Below, piece after piece: positions 44,309 through 55,529 of a stretch of 64,000 nucleotides of DNA. Location: assembly GCA_033064195.1 (NCBI GenBank), contig JARBJD010000020.1:124001-188000 (forward strand). The letters are read 5' to 3'. Every line of letters begins with the position of its first letter. The stretch's first letter is position 1. Source of the stretch: Blattamonas nauphoetae (Eukaryota > Preaxostyla > Oxymonadida). Under the pieces are notes generated by a model, which did no database searches, was not told the origin of the DNA, and was given only the letters and a program-made list of their open reading frames with translations. Made by a program: the position numbers and the translations under genes.

Positions 44309-44773
44309 ATGATTTTTCTTTCTCGTTTGATTTCTGGTGGTGTGGGATGGTTTTCTCTCGAAATAACTATTGTTTTAAAAATGAAAAATCCTGGGGGGAC
44401 CAGGATGGCAAGATTTTGATCATATCTCCACAACCAGAGATAAATCGGACTATGGTGAGAATAATCTCCTTGCGGCAGTGAAAACTGGACTTTGAGAAAA
44501 ATGTTGGATGATCATTGATTGAATTGATGAAAAAAGCGAAAAAACTCCGGTTTAGGAAATCGTCCAAAATTGTCAAATTTTTCAGACGAAAATAATGCTC
44601 ATCAAAAGATCCATCTTGGTGAAAACTTCATGTCCGATCTATCTCTGGTTGTGGAGATATGATCAAAATCTTGCCATCCTGGTCCCCCCAGGATTTTTCA
44701 TTTTTAAAAAAAAGTTCTTTCGAGAGAAAACCATCCCACACCACCAGAAATCAAACGAGAAAGAAAAATCATG
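44309..44773. mobile_element. Palindromic MITE (foldback) of 465 bp
   Basis: ATGATTTTTCTTTCTCGTTT at the left and its reverse complement at the right; arms of about 140 bp with few differences and a 180 bp middle. No clear target duplication. Non-coding. Confidence 0.7.
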
Positions 44774-45905
44774 AACAGTCGCGGAGGAATATGGTCTGGA
44801 AGTTTGGATCCTCGAAGCTTAAATGCTAAGGATCTCCAATTTTGGAGCCAAGAAAGGGTCAAACAAAAGGGGCCAAAACTGACTCCTAAAGAAGAGATCC
44901 CAGATAGGGATCCTATTTTGGAGGTTGGATTTCCACCTCAAACAATTACCGGAGTCGTGATGATGATGGACACAAAAAAAGTGGGACCCAAAAATGGTTG
45001 GGTTTGGAGAAATTCAGAAATATGGGTTCAACATCTCCGAAAATGGGCCGGGTTATTTTACCTTCACGGGTTATTTAATAACTATATTCCCTGAAGTCGT
45101 GAATGATTCCAATCCAGATTGTCTTCAAGTTGATAATGCTGAACTCTCTTGCTTCTGTAGAAAAGCCATTCAGGAATTATCCTATATTGTCGGACATCAA
45201 CAGACACTCATAAATGAACTCATTCATAAATATAATGCATTGACGAGTTCACTGACAAATATTCCAACATGAGATCAACCATGAACTTTTTCAAAGTGAA
45301 AAACAGGCTTTTTTCACATCTTGCCAAATACCTAACATTTTTTCCCAAATTATTTCAAAATGTTCTATTCTCCAACAAAACGTTTCTGTGGAAATTTTCA
45401 TCAAAAAAGGTTCACTGGTTGAAGGAGTGCTGCCAGAGACATTGGGTGCGGAGTTTTGTCTTGTTGTATTGGGTGTATCAATATCTGTTGGCTTGGCATC
45501 AAGGGTTTTAACCATGATCGAAATGTCTTCTCCCTAAAGCGACGGGAGAGAGCTGCCGCTGGAAGGTTGTCGTCACACTGTTGGTTGAGCTGGACTCTCC
45601 ACCACAACTCACCAGAAATTGGCGCCTGTCACTCCCAGCACTGTCTTTTCGACGAACATATCGTTCCCAGAGTTGGCTGTGACAGTTGAACCCGTACATG
45701 AGGGTGTTGGTGTGGGACTTGTACTGAATGGGAAAAATTGAGAAAAAAATGAAAGAGGTGGAAAAAATTGAAGGAAAATAGAAATATTTGGTTGATTAGC
45801 GATAGACAGTTGGTCATGGAACTCTCGTCCATATCCATGGTCAAAAAAAATATCGATTTTTGTTAAAAAAAGTGTCACTATTTAGTTCTTAAACAGTAAT
45901 TCTAC
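44774..45905. other. Core of inverted repeat 1, right part, with host-family debris
   Basis: The minus-strand text near 45730-45590 (CTGSTVTANSGNDMFVEKTV) looks like a piece of a large secreted-protein family, broken by stops. The plus-strand frame 44994-45272 contains CFCRKAIQELSYIVGHQQTL, unrecognised. Nothing complete. Confidence 0.3.
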
Positions 45906-46127
45906 ATGTCCTCACATAAATTTGATTTACCAATCCGCAGAAGGGCTTGCCGATTCCGCGGTAAGCCCTATGCTACTAATTCTTGGGTACACAGACACGA
46001 AAAGACGTGCCGATTCAACCCTGCACAAAGAGCACAAACGCCACCAGAGCCAAGGCGCCCCAGTCGCAACTTGGAAGGAAAAAAGTGGCTGCCAAAGCGA
46101 AGAAACCGTCCGAAAAGCCAATCATAA
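45906..46127 (+). pseudogene. Zinc-finger-like fragment with basic tail
   Basis: RRACRFRGKPYATNSWVHRHEKTC followed by a basic Pro/Arg/Lys-rich tail; a related fragment at 55443-55529 reads RTCRFCGKPFSTYDLVHIHE with both first cysteines. Probably the end of a repeated mobile-element protein; the family is not known. Confidence 0.4.
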
Positions 46128-46262
46128 TTCATGAGGACGAGTCGTCTGAATGGCTTCCCCTTATCTGATTCTTATCATCTCTCTACATCACTTTTCTACA
46201 ATACTTGTATATAATTGTTTTTCCTTCGTCTATCATTTGGTATCTCCTCCCAAATTCGCATT

Positions 46263-46948
46263 AATAGAAAACCTTTATCCCAAAACAGTGTCGTTCTTGT
46301 CATCACATTCTTCTCATCGATATTCGGTAAAGTTCCAAGTGGAAGATAGTGAAAATAGTCATGAAAAAGCGAGGTTCAATCGGGAAACGATGTGAACATG
46401 GTTGAGGGCGTCAACACAGGTCATCAAAAAGAGACATTGTTGGATCTCCCACTTGAATGTTGCATCGACACAAATTATAGGGATACAGTTTTCAAGGAGA
46501 GTATCTCCGTGAGTTTCCACTTCTTTCCTTACAATTCGTGATGTTTCCAGAGATATTGTTAGGCTTGTCTGACCGGCACTGACTGGTCAGTTTTCATCAA
46601 AAAGTACTGATGGTCACTGACTGGTGTCTTTTCAGAACCCATACTCGAGCGATACTATTTCTCCGAAGTGGGATCCCAAAAACACTGAAATGTCAATCAT
46701 TAACCAGATAAACCTTGATTTTTCTTCGGAGATGCGACGATTGGTTTTATTTCACTTCAAAGCAATAAAAAACACTCTTAATTTCAGACACAAATTCCGG
46801 ATCGATTGGCAAAGTTGGGGCGACAAATAGTGCAAGATGCTCTCACAGCTGGACGTGGTCTGAAGTGTCTATTTCGATTCCCATCACCGTTTATTCGTTC
46901 CCTCAATGCGTCATTGTTCCTCATCACTTTCGTCTACGAGTGAGTTCA
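46263..46948. repeat. Right arm of inverted repeat 1 (686 bp)
   Basis: Reverse complement of 39690-40375. Carries the second copy of the same gene start (ATG at 46398, plus strand; exons 46398-46508, 46636-46743, 46788-46939). Confidence 0.88.
46398..46939 (+). pseudogene. Truncated copy of the gene start, in right arm
   Basis: Same three exons and two introns as 39690-40240 in mirror image. The duplicated sequence stops just after the splice donor that follows FLITFVYE, and unrelated repeat DNA begins within 50 bases, so this copy cannot be whole. Confidence 0.55.
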
Positions 46949-46997
46949 TCTTTCCTTTTGGCGCTGACAGAATCCGAGCTATCTCTCCATTGGGTGT

Positions 46998-47442
46998 CTC
47001 AATTTTCAGGGGAAAAACTCGATCTCAGGGGAGTATCTCAATCACAGGGGAGAATCTCAATCACAGGGGAAAATCTCAAACACAGGGGAAAATCTCAATC
47101 ACAGGGGAAAATCTCGGGCCACAGGGGAAGAATCTCAAGGACAAGGGGATTGAAGAAGAACACAATTTTGATCCTGTTTGGTTTAGTGGGTAGTACATTG
47201 GACTTTGAGACGGCGGACCCGGGTTCGATTCCTGTCATCGACTTTTTTTTCCTATTTTATTACATTTTTTTAAGATATCACAACTTCTTTCTCTTTTCAA
47301 CTTTCCACATTTGGAGAGTTTGTCAATGACTGATGAACTGTGATCGTGTGATCCTTCATGATCTTTCATTGATTCTCTGATTTAAGCATAATTTCCACAC
47401 AAATTATCAATCCACAACACATGTTTGAAATGAATGATATGT
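46998..47442. repeat. Left arm of inverted repeat 2 (445 bp)
   Basis: Matches 50113-50557 inverted, no mismatch seen by eye. It starts 49 bases after the end of inverted repeat 1. It contains seven to eight copies of an 18-19 bp unit (TCTCAATCACAGGGGAAAA) at 47000-47140 and then a tRNA-like unit. Confidence 0.88.
47172..47250 (+). ncRNA. tRNA-like Pol III unit, left arm copy
   Basis: Box A TGGTTTAGTGG (47179-47189), box B GGTTCGATTCC (47222-47232) and a terminator of eight T (47243-47250). Resembles tRNA-Gln(TTG) in the D and T arms (anticodon-like CTTTGAG), but the acceptor and anticodon stems do not pair, so not a normal tRNA; tRNA-derived SINE-like. Confidence 0.55.
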
Positions 47443-47567
47443 ATTCTTCATCGTTTTGAATTTCGCTGTCATCAGCCCCGAAAAATAAAAAGATCCTTCG
47501 ATGGCTCGATTGTCGTTTGGAACTGCAGATCGCTTCGGGTCCACTGCAACCGTGTCTTGTTTGCTTC

Positions 47568-48990
47568 CTAACCCTTCTCCAGCGCGGAGGACTCCCTCAC
47601 CTTTCTCGTGTCGCTCTCAGTGAAGAGCATCTCATACGATCCGATCTCGTCACCGATGTCATCCAAGTAGTGCGGTTGGCGCGAAGGGACGATTGTTGAG
47701 TGGAACTTCTCGATCGAGGCGAGTTGTGCAGCTGACTCGCTCACTCCCACCCAATCTGCCTATGTGTCGATCGTGATGAGCCAGTTTTTGGAGAGAAGGC
47801 GTTCGAGCTCAGTTTTTTGGGAGAGGAGGGAAGAGACCTTGGAGGAGAGGGTGTCGATGCTGAAGGGAAGAAAGGAACAAAAAATGATGGAGAATGATTG
47901 AGGAGAGAAGGGCATGAAAGAACGAAGAGCAAAGACGATGAATGAGATGAGACGCACACCGCTGGTTGGATTCGTCGAGTGACTGGTTTGTTGCGGTCAG
48001 GTTGGCTTTGAGTGTGTCTCGCTCTGTCGTGAGCTGATCAAGGGTCGTGTGGAATGTCTCGATGGAATGGCTTTTCTTCTTGTTCATCCCAATCCACTCA
48101 TCCACCTCCCTTTTCGTCTCATCCAATCTCTCCTCCAAACGTGTGTTGATCTCCCGCTGCATCTCCATCTTCTTTCGCGTCTGCACCAAACTCTTTTCCA
48201 GCGTGCTTTTATCAGCGGGTAGCGAAGCTGAGAGAACTTGGAAGTCTGACATTGTTTCTGTCAGTCGATCGATCTCCCTTATGAGACGAGTCGGTTCGGA
48301 TTGTTCCTCTGCCGAGGTTGAACACGATCACACGCTGTTTCTTCTGTTTCAATTCGCGTCTGGTCTTCCTCCGAAGTTGGTTCGTCCTCGTTCTCTCTTC
48401 TCCACTCACTCTCACTTCAACTCTCGCTGTCATTGTCTGTCTGCGTGTCTGCTTCATATTCAGTCTCGTTCCGGTTCGTGTCGCGTGAGGGTTGCGATGA
48501 GACGGCGTTGTTCAGATTGACAGAATTCACTTTTTCTGCGTCGTGTGTGGAGTTGTGATTCATTCTCTCTCGTGTCCTCTGTTGAGTCCTCGTTCTTCTC
48601 AGCTCGTTCGCCAGGCTCCTCGCTGTCTGATCCTTCTTCCCGCGTGTTGGCGACTCTGACTGAATTAGTGTCAGTGCGACATTCATCGGACATGCCGGAA
48701 TCGACGAATAGAAACGCCAGTTGTGGACAGCACACAATGTGTGGTTTGAGGGTGACATGATGGGAGTTGGAGGACATGCGAAGCGAGTTGCGGGATTTCT
48801 CGGGTGTTGTGCGAGGAGAAGCGGGCTGTCGAGATGGACGGGAGGAAAGTCGGGAAGTGGAAGATTGGGGTTTGTAGAAAGATGATTGGGTGAAGTGGGG
48901 GTTGTCTTCTTGTGTGTACCGTTGCTGTGAGATTGGCTTTGACTGATGTGTGGTTTCTGACTGTTCTTGGTTGGTGTATGTGGGAGGCAT
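47568..48990 (-). pseudogene. Coiled-coil protein gene between the arms of inverted repeat 2
   Basis: Minus-strand exons by frame: from ATG 48990 (MPPTYTNQEQSETTHQSKPI), a Lys/Arg/Glu-rich middle, then TETMSDFQVLSASLPADKST leading into a long coiled coil (MEMQREINTRLEERLDETKR) and SIDTLSSKVSSLLSQKTELE after an intron of about 100 bases. One apparent intron near 48325 is only about 25 bases. A TAG at 47760 ends the frame, yet coding-like text continues in the same frame to 47568 (HSTIVPSRQPHYLDDIGDEI). With further stops upstream (49006-50085) it is more likely decayed than working. Confidence 0.45.
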
Positions 48991-49005
48991 TGTTAAAAAA
49001 CAAGA

Positions 49006-50085
49006 TTAATCTCGTTCTGTTTGCTGGTTGGTGCGAGACGTGGCATATTCTTCATTGAACAGCTGATTCTCTGATTGTTGTGGTGGACGATGAAATGACT
49101 GGGAATTCTGCGTGGCAAAGGCAGCAGATGATTGCTGTGGAAACTGTGGGTTGATGTGCTGTTGTTGTTGGTGTACAAAACCCTCTCTGTTTGAGAGGGA
49201 ATCGGCCCTCTGTTTGGCATACCGCTGTGCCTGTAAACGGACAGTGCTGTGCTTGTTCTGAGAAAGGAAGGGAGAGAAGTCCTTTTGTTGATCTGGGAAG
49301 GCGACAACAACTCGTTCAGAATCGACGAGCGGGTTCTGGACATCGTTGATCTTGGCTGGAGGCTGTTCGAGTTTGTTTCGATTCTCAAGAACTTTAACAT
49401 GAGGATGGAGGAGATACGACATAACATCGCCCGAATAGAGAGGTGGGAGTCGAGTATCTTCCACAAGCTCCTGTTGTGAGTGCATCAGAGATCTGATGGT
49501 CATGGGAAACTCCTGACTGGGCGCATCTGGTTGGTCATCTTCAGATTGGCCGCCCACTGCAAACTACTTCCCAATCTGCCACAGATTCGCCTGCCTATCG
49601 CGCAGCCTGGCGTTCAGCGAGTCGATGATGTCTTGCACGTTCTAACGAAGATATAGACAGGAGAAAGAGGAACCTGACCAAACCCTGATCACATTCTCAA
49701 ATTGATAAGTCTATGACAACCGCAGAAGGAGAGCATTCTTCCGTTCTTCCAGCTCAATTCGCGTGTCCACAAGCGACGAGATTGCCATTTGTGTCTACTC
49801 ACCCTTCTTTCCAAACTCCTCCACATCCTTCCTGGCCAACTTCTTCTCTTCTTCAATTCACCTAAACTTCAGGTTGAGCTTGCGTTCCATCTCTTGACTT
49901 CGTACAACAAAAACACGAACAGTGTCGTGATCCGCCTCCAGTTGTCTTGTTTCTATGATCGACGATAGATCCTGAACACAAATGAAAAAGAATAAGAGTA
50001 GACAGCTTCTTCAACTACCTAATCCACTTCATGCTCTTCATCGTGAACGATCTTTGCTCTCGCCCTCAGTATCAATTGGACAGAA
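49006..50085 (-). pseudogene. 5' part of the same coiled-coil gene region
   Basis: Frames include EDDQPDAPSQEFPMTIRSLM, a Gln/His-rich stretch, and farther upstream coiled-coil pieces (NVQDIIDSLNARLRDRQANL; ISSLVDTRIELEERKNALLL) separated by stops that no GT-AG pair removes. Reads like a decayed gene continuous with 47568-48990. Confidence 0.4.
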
Positions 50086-50112
50086 ATTGAGTTGAATGCA
50101 AAAACGAAGAAC

Positions 50113-50557
50113 ACATATCATTCATTTCAAACATGTGTTGTGGATTGATAATTTGTGTGGAAATTATGCTTAAATCAGAGAATCAATGAAAGATCATGAA
50201 GGATCACACGATCACAGTTCATCAGTCATTGACAAACTCTCCAAATGTGGAAAGTTGAAAAGAGAAAGAAGTTGTGATATCTTAAAAAAATGTAATAAAA
50301 TAGGAAAAAAAAGTCGATGACAGGAATCGAACCCGGGTCCGCCGTCTCAAAGTCCAATGTACTACCCACTAAACCAAACAGGATCAAAATTGTGTTCTTC
50401 TTCAATCCCCTTGTCCTTGAGATTCTTCCCCTGTGGCCCGAGATTTTCCCCTGTGATTGAGATTTTCCCCTGTGTTTGAGATTTTCCCCTGTGATTGAGA
50501 TTCTCCCCTGTGATTGAGATACTCCCCTGAGATCGAGTTTTTCCCCTGAAAATTGAG
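50113..50557. repeat. Right arm of inverted repeat 2 (445 bp)
   Basis: Reverse complement of 46998-47442, including the tandem unit and the tRNA-like un it (50305-50383, minus strand). Confidence 0.88.
50305..50383 (-). ncRNA. tRNA-like Pol III unit, right arm copy
   Basis: Exact mirror copy of 47172-47250 with box A, box B and a T8 terminator on the minus strand. Confidence 0.55.
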
Positions 50558-50599
50558 GTACCCCTCTCCATTTGAGAGGTTGGAGAATGAAGCTGATCC

Positions 50600-51600
50600 C
50601 TCTAGATACAAAAAGTTGTTGGAAAAGTCTGTCTCACCATCTATTTGATCAAATTGGTCCTCTGAACTTGTTGAATTCCATTGATCATTCTTCGACTCCT
50701 TCCGAGGATGAGTCTTCCTCTTCTCATGCACTTTCCAACGTGCTCTGAAGTACGGATCGGTGACGACGTGCCCAGACAATGGGAACGTGCCTGTTTCTCG
50801 GGTGTGTGGGAAGGTCGTGGCACTTTCGACTGGTGTTTTCAAGAACTCTCCTCCATCATCACTGAAGATTCTTTTGTCATCCCTCAGACTCTTCAGTATC
50901 TTTGCTGGTGAAGTCACAATCAACTCTGATCTGTGGAAACCAGCTCTGATGCAATTGGGATGCATCGCGTGTTGTGCAGCGTCAAATATTCTGTCCACGA
51001 AACAATCCATACCAGTTTTATCTATTCTTGATTTCGGAAATGTCAATCCTTGGAGTCTGTCCTTCCATGTTTTGTTTGGAACCTGGTCGAGTGGCTGAAG
51101 GGATGCGGATGTGTGGGAAGGGAGTAGAACAACATCGATTTCATTCTCAAAAAGTCAACTCATCAGAGGGAGATTGTTTCGAGAGGAGTGACCATCCAGA
51201 ATGAGTCGGGCTCGTCGGCTGGGTCGTCTCGAGTAGTCAGTTGAATGATTCTGGGGGAGTGGTTTCATAGTCAACACAGCTTGTTCTTCCATTCCGTCGC
51301 TCCATCCAATACCTTGCTTCTATGCATTTCGTCTGGACTGTTCAATGTACCTCTGTATTGCCTTTCAGCGACCAGCGGTTCGTTCTTTTTCCCTCTCATC
51401 ATTCCACAAGCGAAGATGAAGAGACATGACTTTCTCGATCTTGCAATCGATGTTGGTTGGCAGTGGGTATGAAGAATGGAAAAGGAAATGTGATCGAATA
51501 GAATGACCCACTGCAGCTGCGACGAAGAGAACAGTCATCTTGTTCAGTGGTTTTGATTTCACAACGAAAAATGTCTTGCGATCAGCTCTTCAGATGACCT
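50600..51600 (-). pseudogene. pogo-like (DDE_1) transposase remnant
   Basis: On the minus strand, in order: KPLNKMTVLFVAAAVGHSIR, RLILDGHSSRNN (the DGHSS motif with a catalytic Asp), LLPSHTSASLQPLDQ (the P-T-S-x-x-QPLD motif), then FPKSRIDKTGMDCF and PNCIRAGFHRSEL, the pogo/Tigger C terminus. Frames are interrupted by several stops and no terminal repeats were found. Its 3' edge abuts inverted repeat 2. Confidence 0.7.
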
Positions 51601-51639
51601 TCCCAGGGTGAAATGTTTTGGTTTGAAGCGATGATTCTA

Positions 51640-51790
51640 CCATTTGAAAGACCAGACAGGGGCGTGTCGAAATATGATCGAGGGATTGTGGAGTAAATTC
51701 AGACGATCAATTCCAAGAACTGATTTTCAAGACACATTTCTTGAATCCAAAACCAGCCCAACTACTCCAAACATTCATGATGATGTTGTA
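51640..51790 (+). pseudogene. Merlin/IS1595-like transposase scrap
   Basis: KDQTGACRNMIEGLWSKFRR matches the tga..N.IEG.W...K motif (the last catalytic Glu) of ISXO2/IS1595-type DDE transposases. Only this end is recognisable. Confidence 0.5.
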
Positions 51791-52059
51791 CTCACCGAAG
51801 ATCGAGACCCAGAAACACCAATTCTCAACAATAATTCTCACTTCACGACTTTATTTTTTCTGATAAGTTTGACTTTCTGTTTAAAACAGGGTTTCAGCGT
51901 TTTAAAAGGTTCAAAACAGATCGTATCCATCACAAGAGAGAAACAAATGTCTTGGTTGAATCTCGTCAAATATCCCTTGATTTTTTTATATTTTCACAAC
52001 CATAGTACACATTTTCCAGCACATATCATCATACATCTTGCTCAAAGCCTCAGATGACA

Positions 52060-53209
52060 GATCATTCTATCAAAAGCTGTACATTATCTCACAGTTTTCG
52101 AATATTTCAACAAGGACATCCTCGTGGAGTGGATCTGGGACATTTCTTCAAACTCTCAAGAGAAGAGTGCGATGACCTATCATTCTTTACTCCCATCCCT
52201 TGTGAAAAAAACTTTGACTGAATTTTCACTGATGGAATGTTGAATCACATTTTCAGATTCGGATCATCGAAGTGTTCTATGATGTCGTGTATCGCACGTC
52301 AGAACGTCCGACAAATCCAAACAATACAATCTCTCCTTGCTTTCGATAAAAATCAAAAGGTTGAACTCAACTATCTCAAGGTCATTCCATCTACACGTTT
52401 CTATGGGTGAAAGGATTTTTTACCGCCATCCTGGAATGGGACAAAATAATGACTCCGGCCAGCGCAACACAACCCTGCACAAATAGCACCACAACTACTA
52501 TGCTCCTCCCATGCTCACCAGGGTTTTTGAGTGACTTTATCTGTGTTTTAACTCTTCAGCAATCACGATCTGTCCCTTGATCCACTTCATGATTGATCAT
52601 TTCTTTCAAAAGCAATCGAAACCCTCAAATCATGACCCTATTCCTGCGAAAGTTCAATCCATTTAAGTGACCATACCAAACGAAAATCCAAAGAAAGTGA
52701 AAGTGTTCAATGGCCTAAGATTATTCGAAGAAAATCGAAATCGTTTCATGATTATTGACGTTCGATTCATCAGTGAAAAGCCAGACATGTTCTCACTTTT
52801 TCAAGGATGCAAATGTCCATTCGTTGATGGAGTACACAATCAGCTTATTCAACCATTCTTGGATTTCACCAAAGAGATCATCTCCGGCAACAATGACGAA
52901 TTGTACAACTTCATCTTGAAGTGGATGCAAGGAATTGGCATGAATGTGTGGACTATTTTGTTCGATGTTGAACAATTTTGTTCGATGTTGAATTTTTTGC
53001 CTGTGATATTGAACAATTCCGACTGTACACGAGAAGATGTTGAAATCATTTTCGAAAAATCCAAGATACTGAAGCATTGGTGCGGGCAAAATTTTAACCA
53101 TTCGGGAGTAGAGATACGTAGTGACGACAATTTTTCAGTTTTGTTACGATGGTATCGGTCGTGTGGAGATTCCTTGATAACAAGTGACTCCAAGAATGAG
53201 ATTTCGTGA
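52060..53209 (+). mobile_element. Fossil of a viral-type primase-helicase (virus or Polinton-like element)
   Basis: The best-preserved part (52667-53209) contains LIQPFLDFTKEIISGNNDEL and LYNFILKWMQGI, which resemble the segment before the helicase core in D5/SF3-type primase-helicases (DUF5906-like) of DNA viruses, virophages and Polinton-like elements. The upstream 600 bases look like more of the same but are worn. Broken, with several breaks; no capsid, polymerase, integrase or terminal repeats are seen nearby. Family assignment is tentative; age probably old. Confidence 0.4.
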
Positions 53210-54301
53210 ATGTGCTTGTGTATTGAGAAGGCCATCGCATTTGCCGTTTTGATGGTGGCCAATACAGAGGAAATTGGTGCGATAGAACGGAAGATTGACG
53301 ACAAACATTGACTCAAACTGAGCCATCTTGTGGTTGTACTTGCATTGAGTTTTCTCGGTTTGATATTCTGTGCGATCTGTTCTTCAGTCAGCTTCGAGGT
53401 GAGGAGACTTGAATGATGGAACAGCGAGGAGAGTTTTGCAGGAACTGATTCAACTTTTTGGGAGATCATGAGACTGGACTCCTTCTGAAGATCCTTCCCT
53501 GCGAGATCGATCCGATGATTGGAGCAGTGGATTGGGACAGCATTTTCAAAAAGTGAAGCCAAGAGTTCACTCAAGGTTTTCATACCATTGATCAAACTTG
53601 TCTGGGAACTTCGTGGACTTCCCAACCAAACGGCTGCTCTTCTTTTCGGCGGCTGGGTCGCATTTGTAACTGAGGACGCAAGGAATCTATGCACGACAAA
53701 CAACATCCGCCTTATAACTCCTCCGTGAAATACGACATATTGACTCCATGTGCTCGATCTTGGTGTCTTTGCTCCCTTCAAGAGATGCATTCAGTCTCTT
53801 CGTGAAGAGCAGCACCACGACAACACAGAACATATGGTGGCCATTGCTGAAGCTGCTTTGACGAAGGCCTTCGACAAGATCACCCTTCAACATGCTTTCC
53901 CAAGAGGAGGAATCGACTGGACTATAACAAGCATACAGTTCACGGTAAAAACATGACCGAAGGTGTTCCAGGATGCATCGAACTTGGCTGGGTTGGACTA
54001 TCAAGAAGCAAAGATGATTTGAACCTGGCCATCTTGTTCGTTCTTCGAATTGGAGTGCCTGTCTCCGTTCGTCCTCTGGATCAATAGATAGAGTGCGAAA
54101 ATTGGGATCGTAGGATTCTGATGACGACATTTCCTTTGTTCGAGAGATTCTATTGACAAGCGATTGTATGTTCTTTTTTCTTGTCCCATCCTTTCGATTT
54201 TTGGTGCAAAATGACATGATCGTTCGGGGATTGCCATCATTTTCTTGGTGTCTGTTGGCTATTCCATTCGAGATCACTATCTGCCATTTCGCCAATCCCA
54301 T
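53150..54301 (-). pseudogene. hAT transposase remnant (ZNF862/KIAA1586-like)
   Basis: The minus-strand text IHCSNHRIDLAGKDLQ (the HC..H.l.La motif) and NASTTTRWLSLSQCLSSIFR (the TRW motif) are typical of hAT transposases. The upstream frame 54301-53687 may hold the N-terminal part. Several frame changes; no TIR of the TAGGCATGGGCA type found around it. It borders the viral-type fossil. Confidence 0.6.
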
Positions 54302-55442
54302 CCTATTTTCCTAATAGACAAAAAGCACAGGCCTTTCCTTCTTCTGTCATGAATCCTGAATACTATGATCGGCACAAATCCTCTGGATACTGAGATCCCA
54401 ATTCATCATCTAAGTTTGATTCTGCAGTTTCTAGATTTTTTCCGACCAGATTGAAGGCCCTCCAACTCTCGAAGTCCTTGATTTTTGAGAAAGAAGAAAG
54501 TCTGAAGGAACAACTTTACACACGATCTATCTTCAACTTTTCACTGGAACTGGTCGTAATGACGACGAGAAACGAGACAATGACCATCAGGTGTCTGACA
54601 GGCCTAAATGTCAAGAATGAATGGGGAACAACAGGATTCTTCCTTCGAGTAAAATCACTACTGACATTGCGGAGACATGCACTCTTGATTTGTGTGTACG
54701 AATAGTTGATTGGCGGTCTGAGATGCTGAGGGAGCCCAGTTCTGAGATTCAGCATGATTGCCCGAATGCCGACATCCTCTCCTCTCTTCGAGGTGGAAAA
54801 GTAGGAATTCAATGCTGATTCCGCAACTATAACAGCCTCAGACAAATGGTCCAATGTCATAGAGACGGAATCTTGACCTTGCATCGAGTCGAAGTTATCC
54901 ATCGTGATGATGATCCGGAATTGTCAGAATTGAGAGGAGATCGTCCAAAAAGAATGAAAGGTGAATTGTGGGATAGTGAGATGACCATTTCAAAAAAAGT
55001 GTTGTCCAACTTTCTTCTTTCCCTGAATCTCCTTCAATCTGTTCTTCATCGGCATCCTTTGCCGCTTCTACTCTGTTTTCAACAGTCTTCTTGTCAGTTT
55101 CTGCTTCTAGTTGATCGTCGTGTCCATCATGTTCACAGTTGAGATGCGTAGATTGGCTCAATGTTGATGATAATCCTTGATGTGGTTGAATTTAAAGAAG
55201 AAAGAGATGAACGAAAACTTATGAGAAGAACAGATTGTAATGATCAACCCATGATCGTTCTGATATCATGTTTGACACGCGATCTTGGAATAATTACGAT
55301 TAAAGTTCTAAAAATGTTGTAACAAGTGATTTGTGACCAAATTAGCATAAAATTGAAACAAAAAAGTGAATAGGAACGAAAATCAGGAGGGGTCTGCACC
55401 AAGCTAGAATGAGGTCGGTCTCGAGACGTTACCCGTTGAAGG
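54302..55442. other. Unrecognised stretch
   Basis: The minus-strand frame 54902-54516 (HLSEAVIVAESALNSYFSTS) and others have no recognisable motif. Nothing supported. Confidence 0.25.
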
Positions 55443-55529
55443 ACTTGCCGATTCTGCGGCAAGCCCTTCTCAACGTATGATCTGGTGCACATCCACGAAA
55501 AAACGTCCAGATTCAACCCCGCACTGTGA
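55443..55529 (+). pseudogene. Zinc-finger fragment related to 45906
   Basis: Reads RTCRFCGKPFSTYDLVHIHE then KTSRFNPAL and a stop; about 65% like the fragment at 45906-46127 at DNA level. Direct orientation. Confidence 0.4.

Noticed and set aside
43435-47140. Possible CRISPR-like arrays at the tandem repeats (43435-43600, 47000-47140)
   Set aside because: Units follow directly on one another with no spacers, and the DNA is eukaryotic.
46865-47329. 154-codon frame with repeated SQSQGKIS text
   Set aside because: It runs across the end of inverted repeat 1 and the CAGGGG tandem unit; a repeat artefact.
47568-49700. In-frame TAG codons with coding-like text on both sides, suggesting TAG might be read as Gln
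   Set aside because: The best genes of the window (protease, amylase, the helical protein at 31095) end in TAG at the expected length, so TAG is a stop; decay of the coiled-coil gene explains the pattern.
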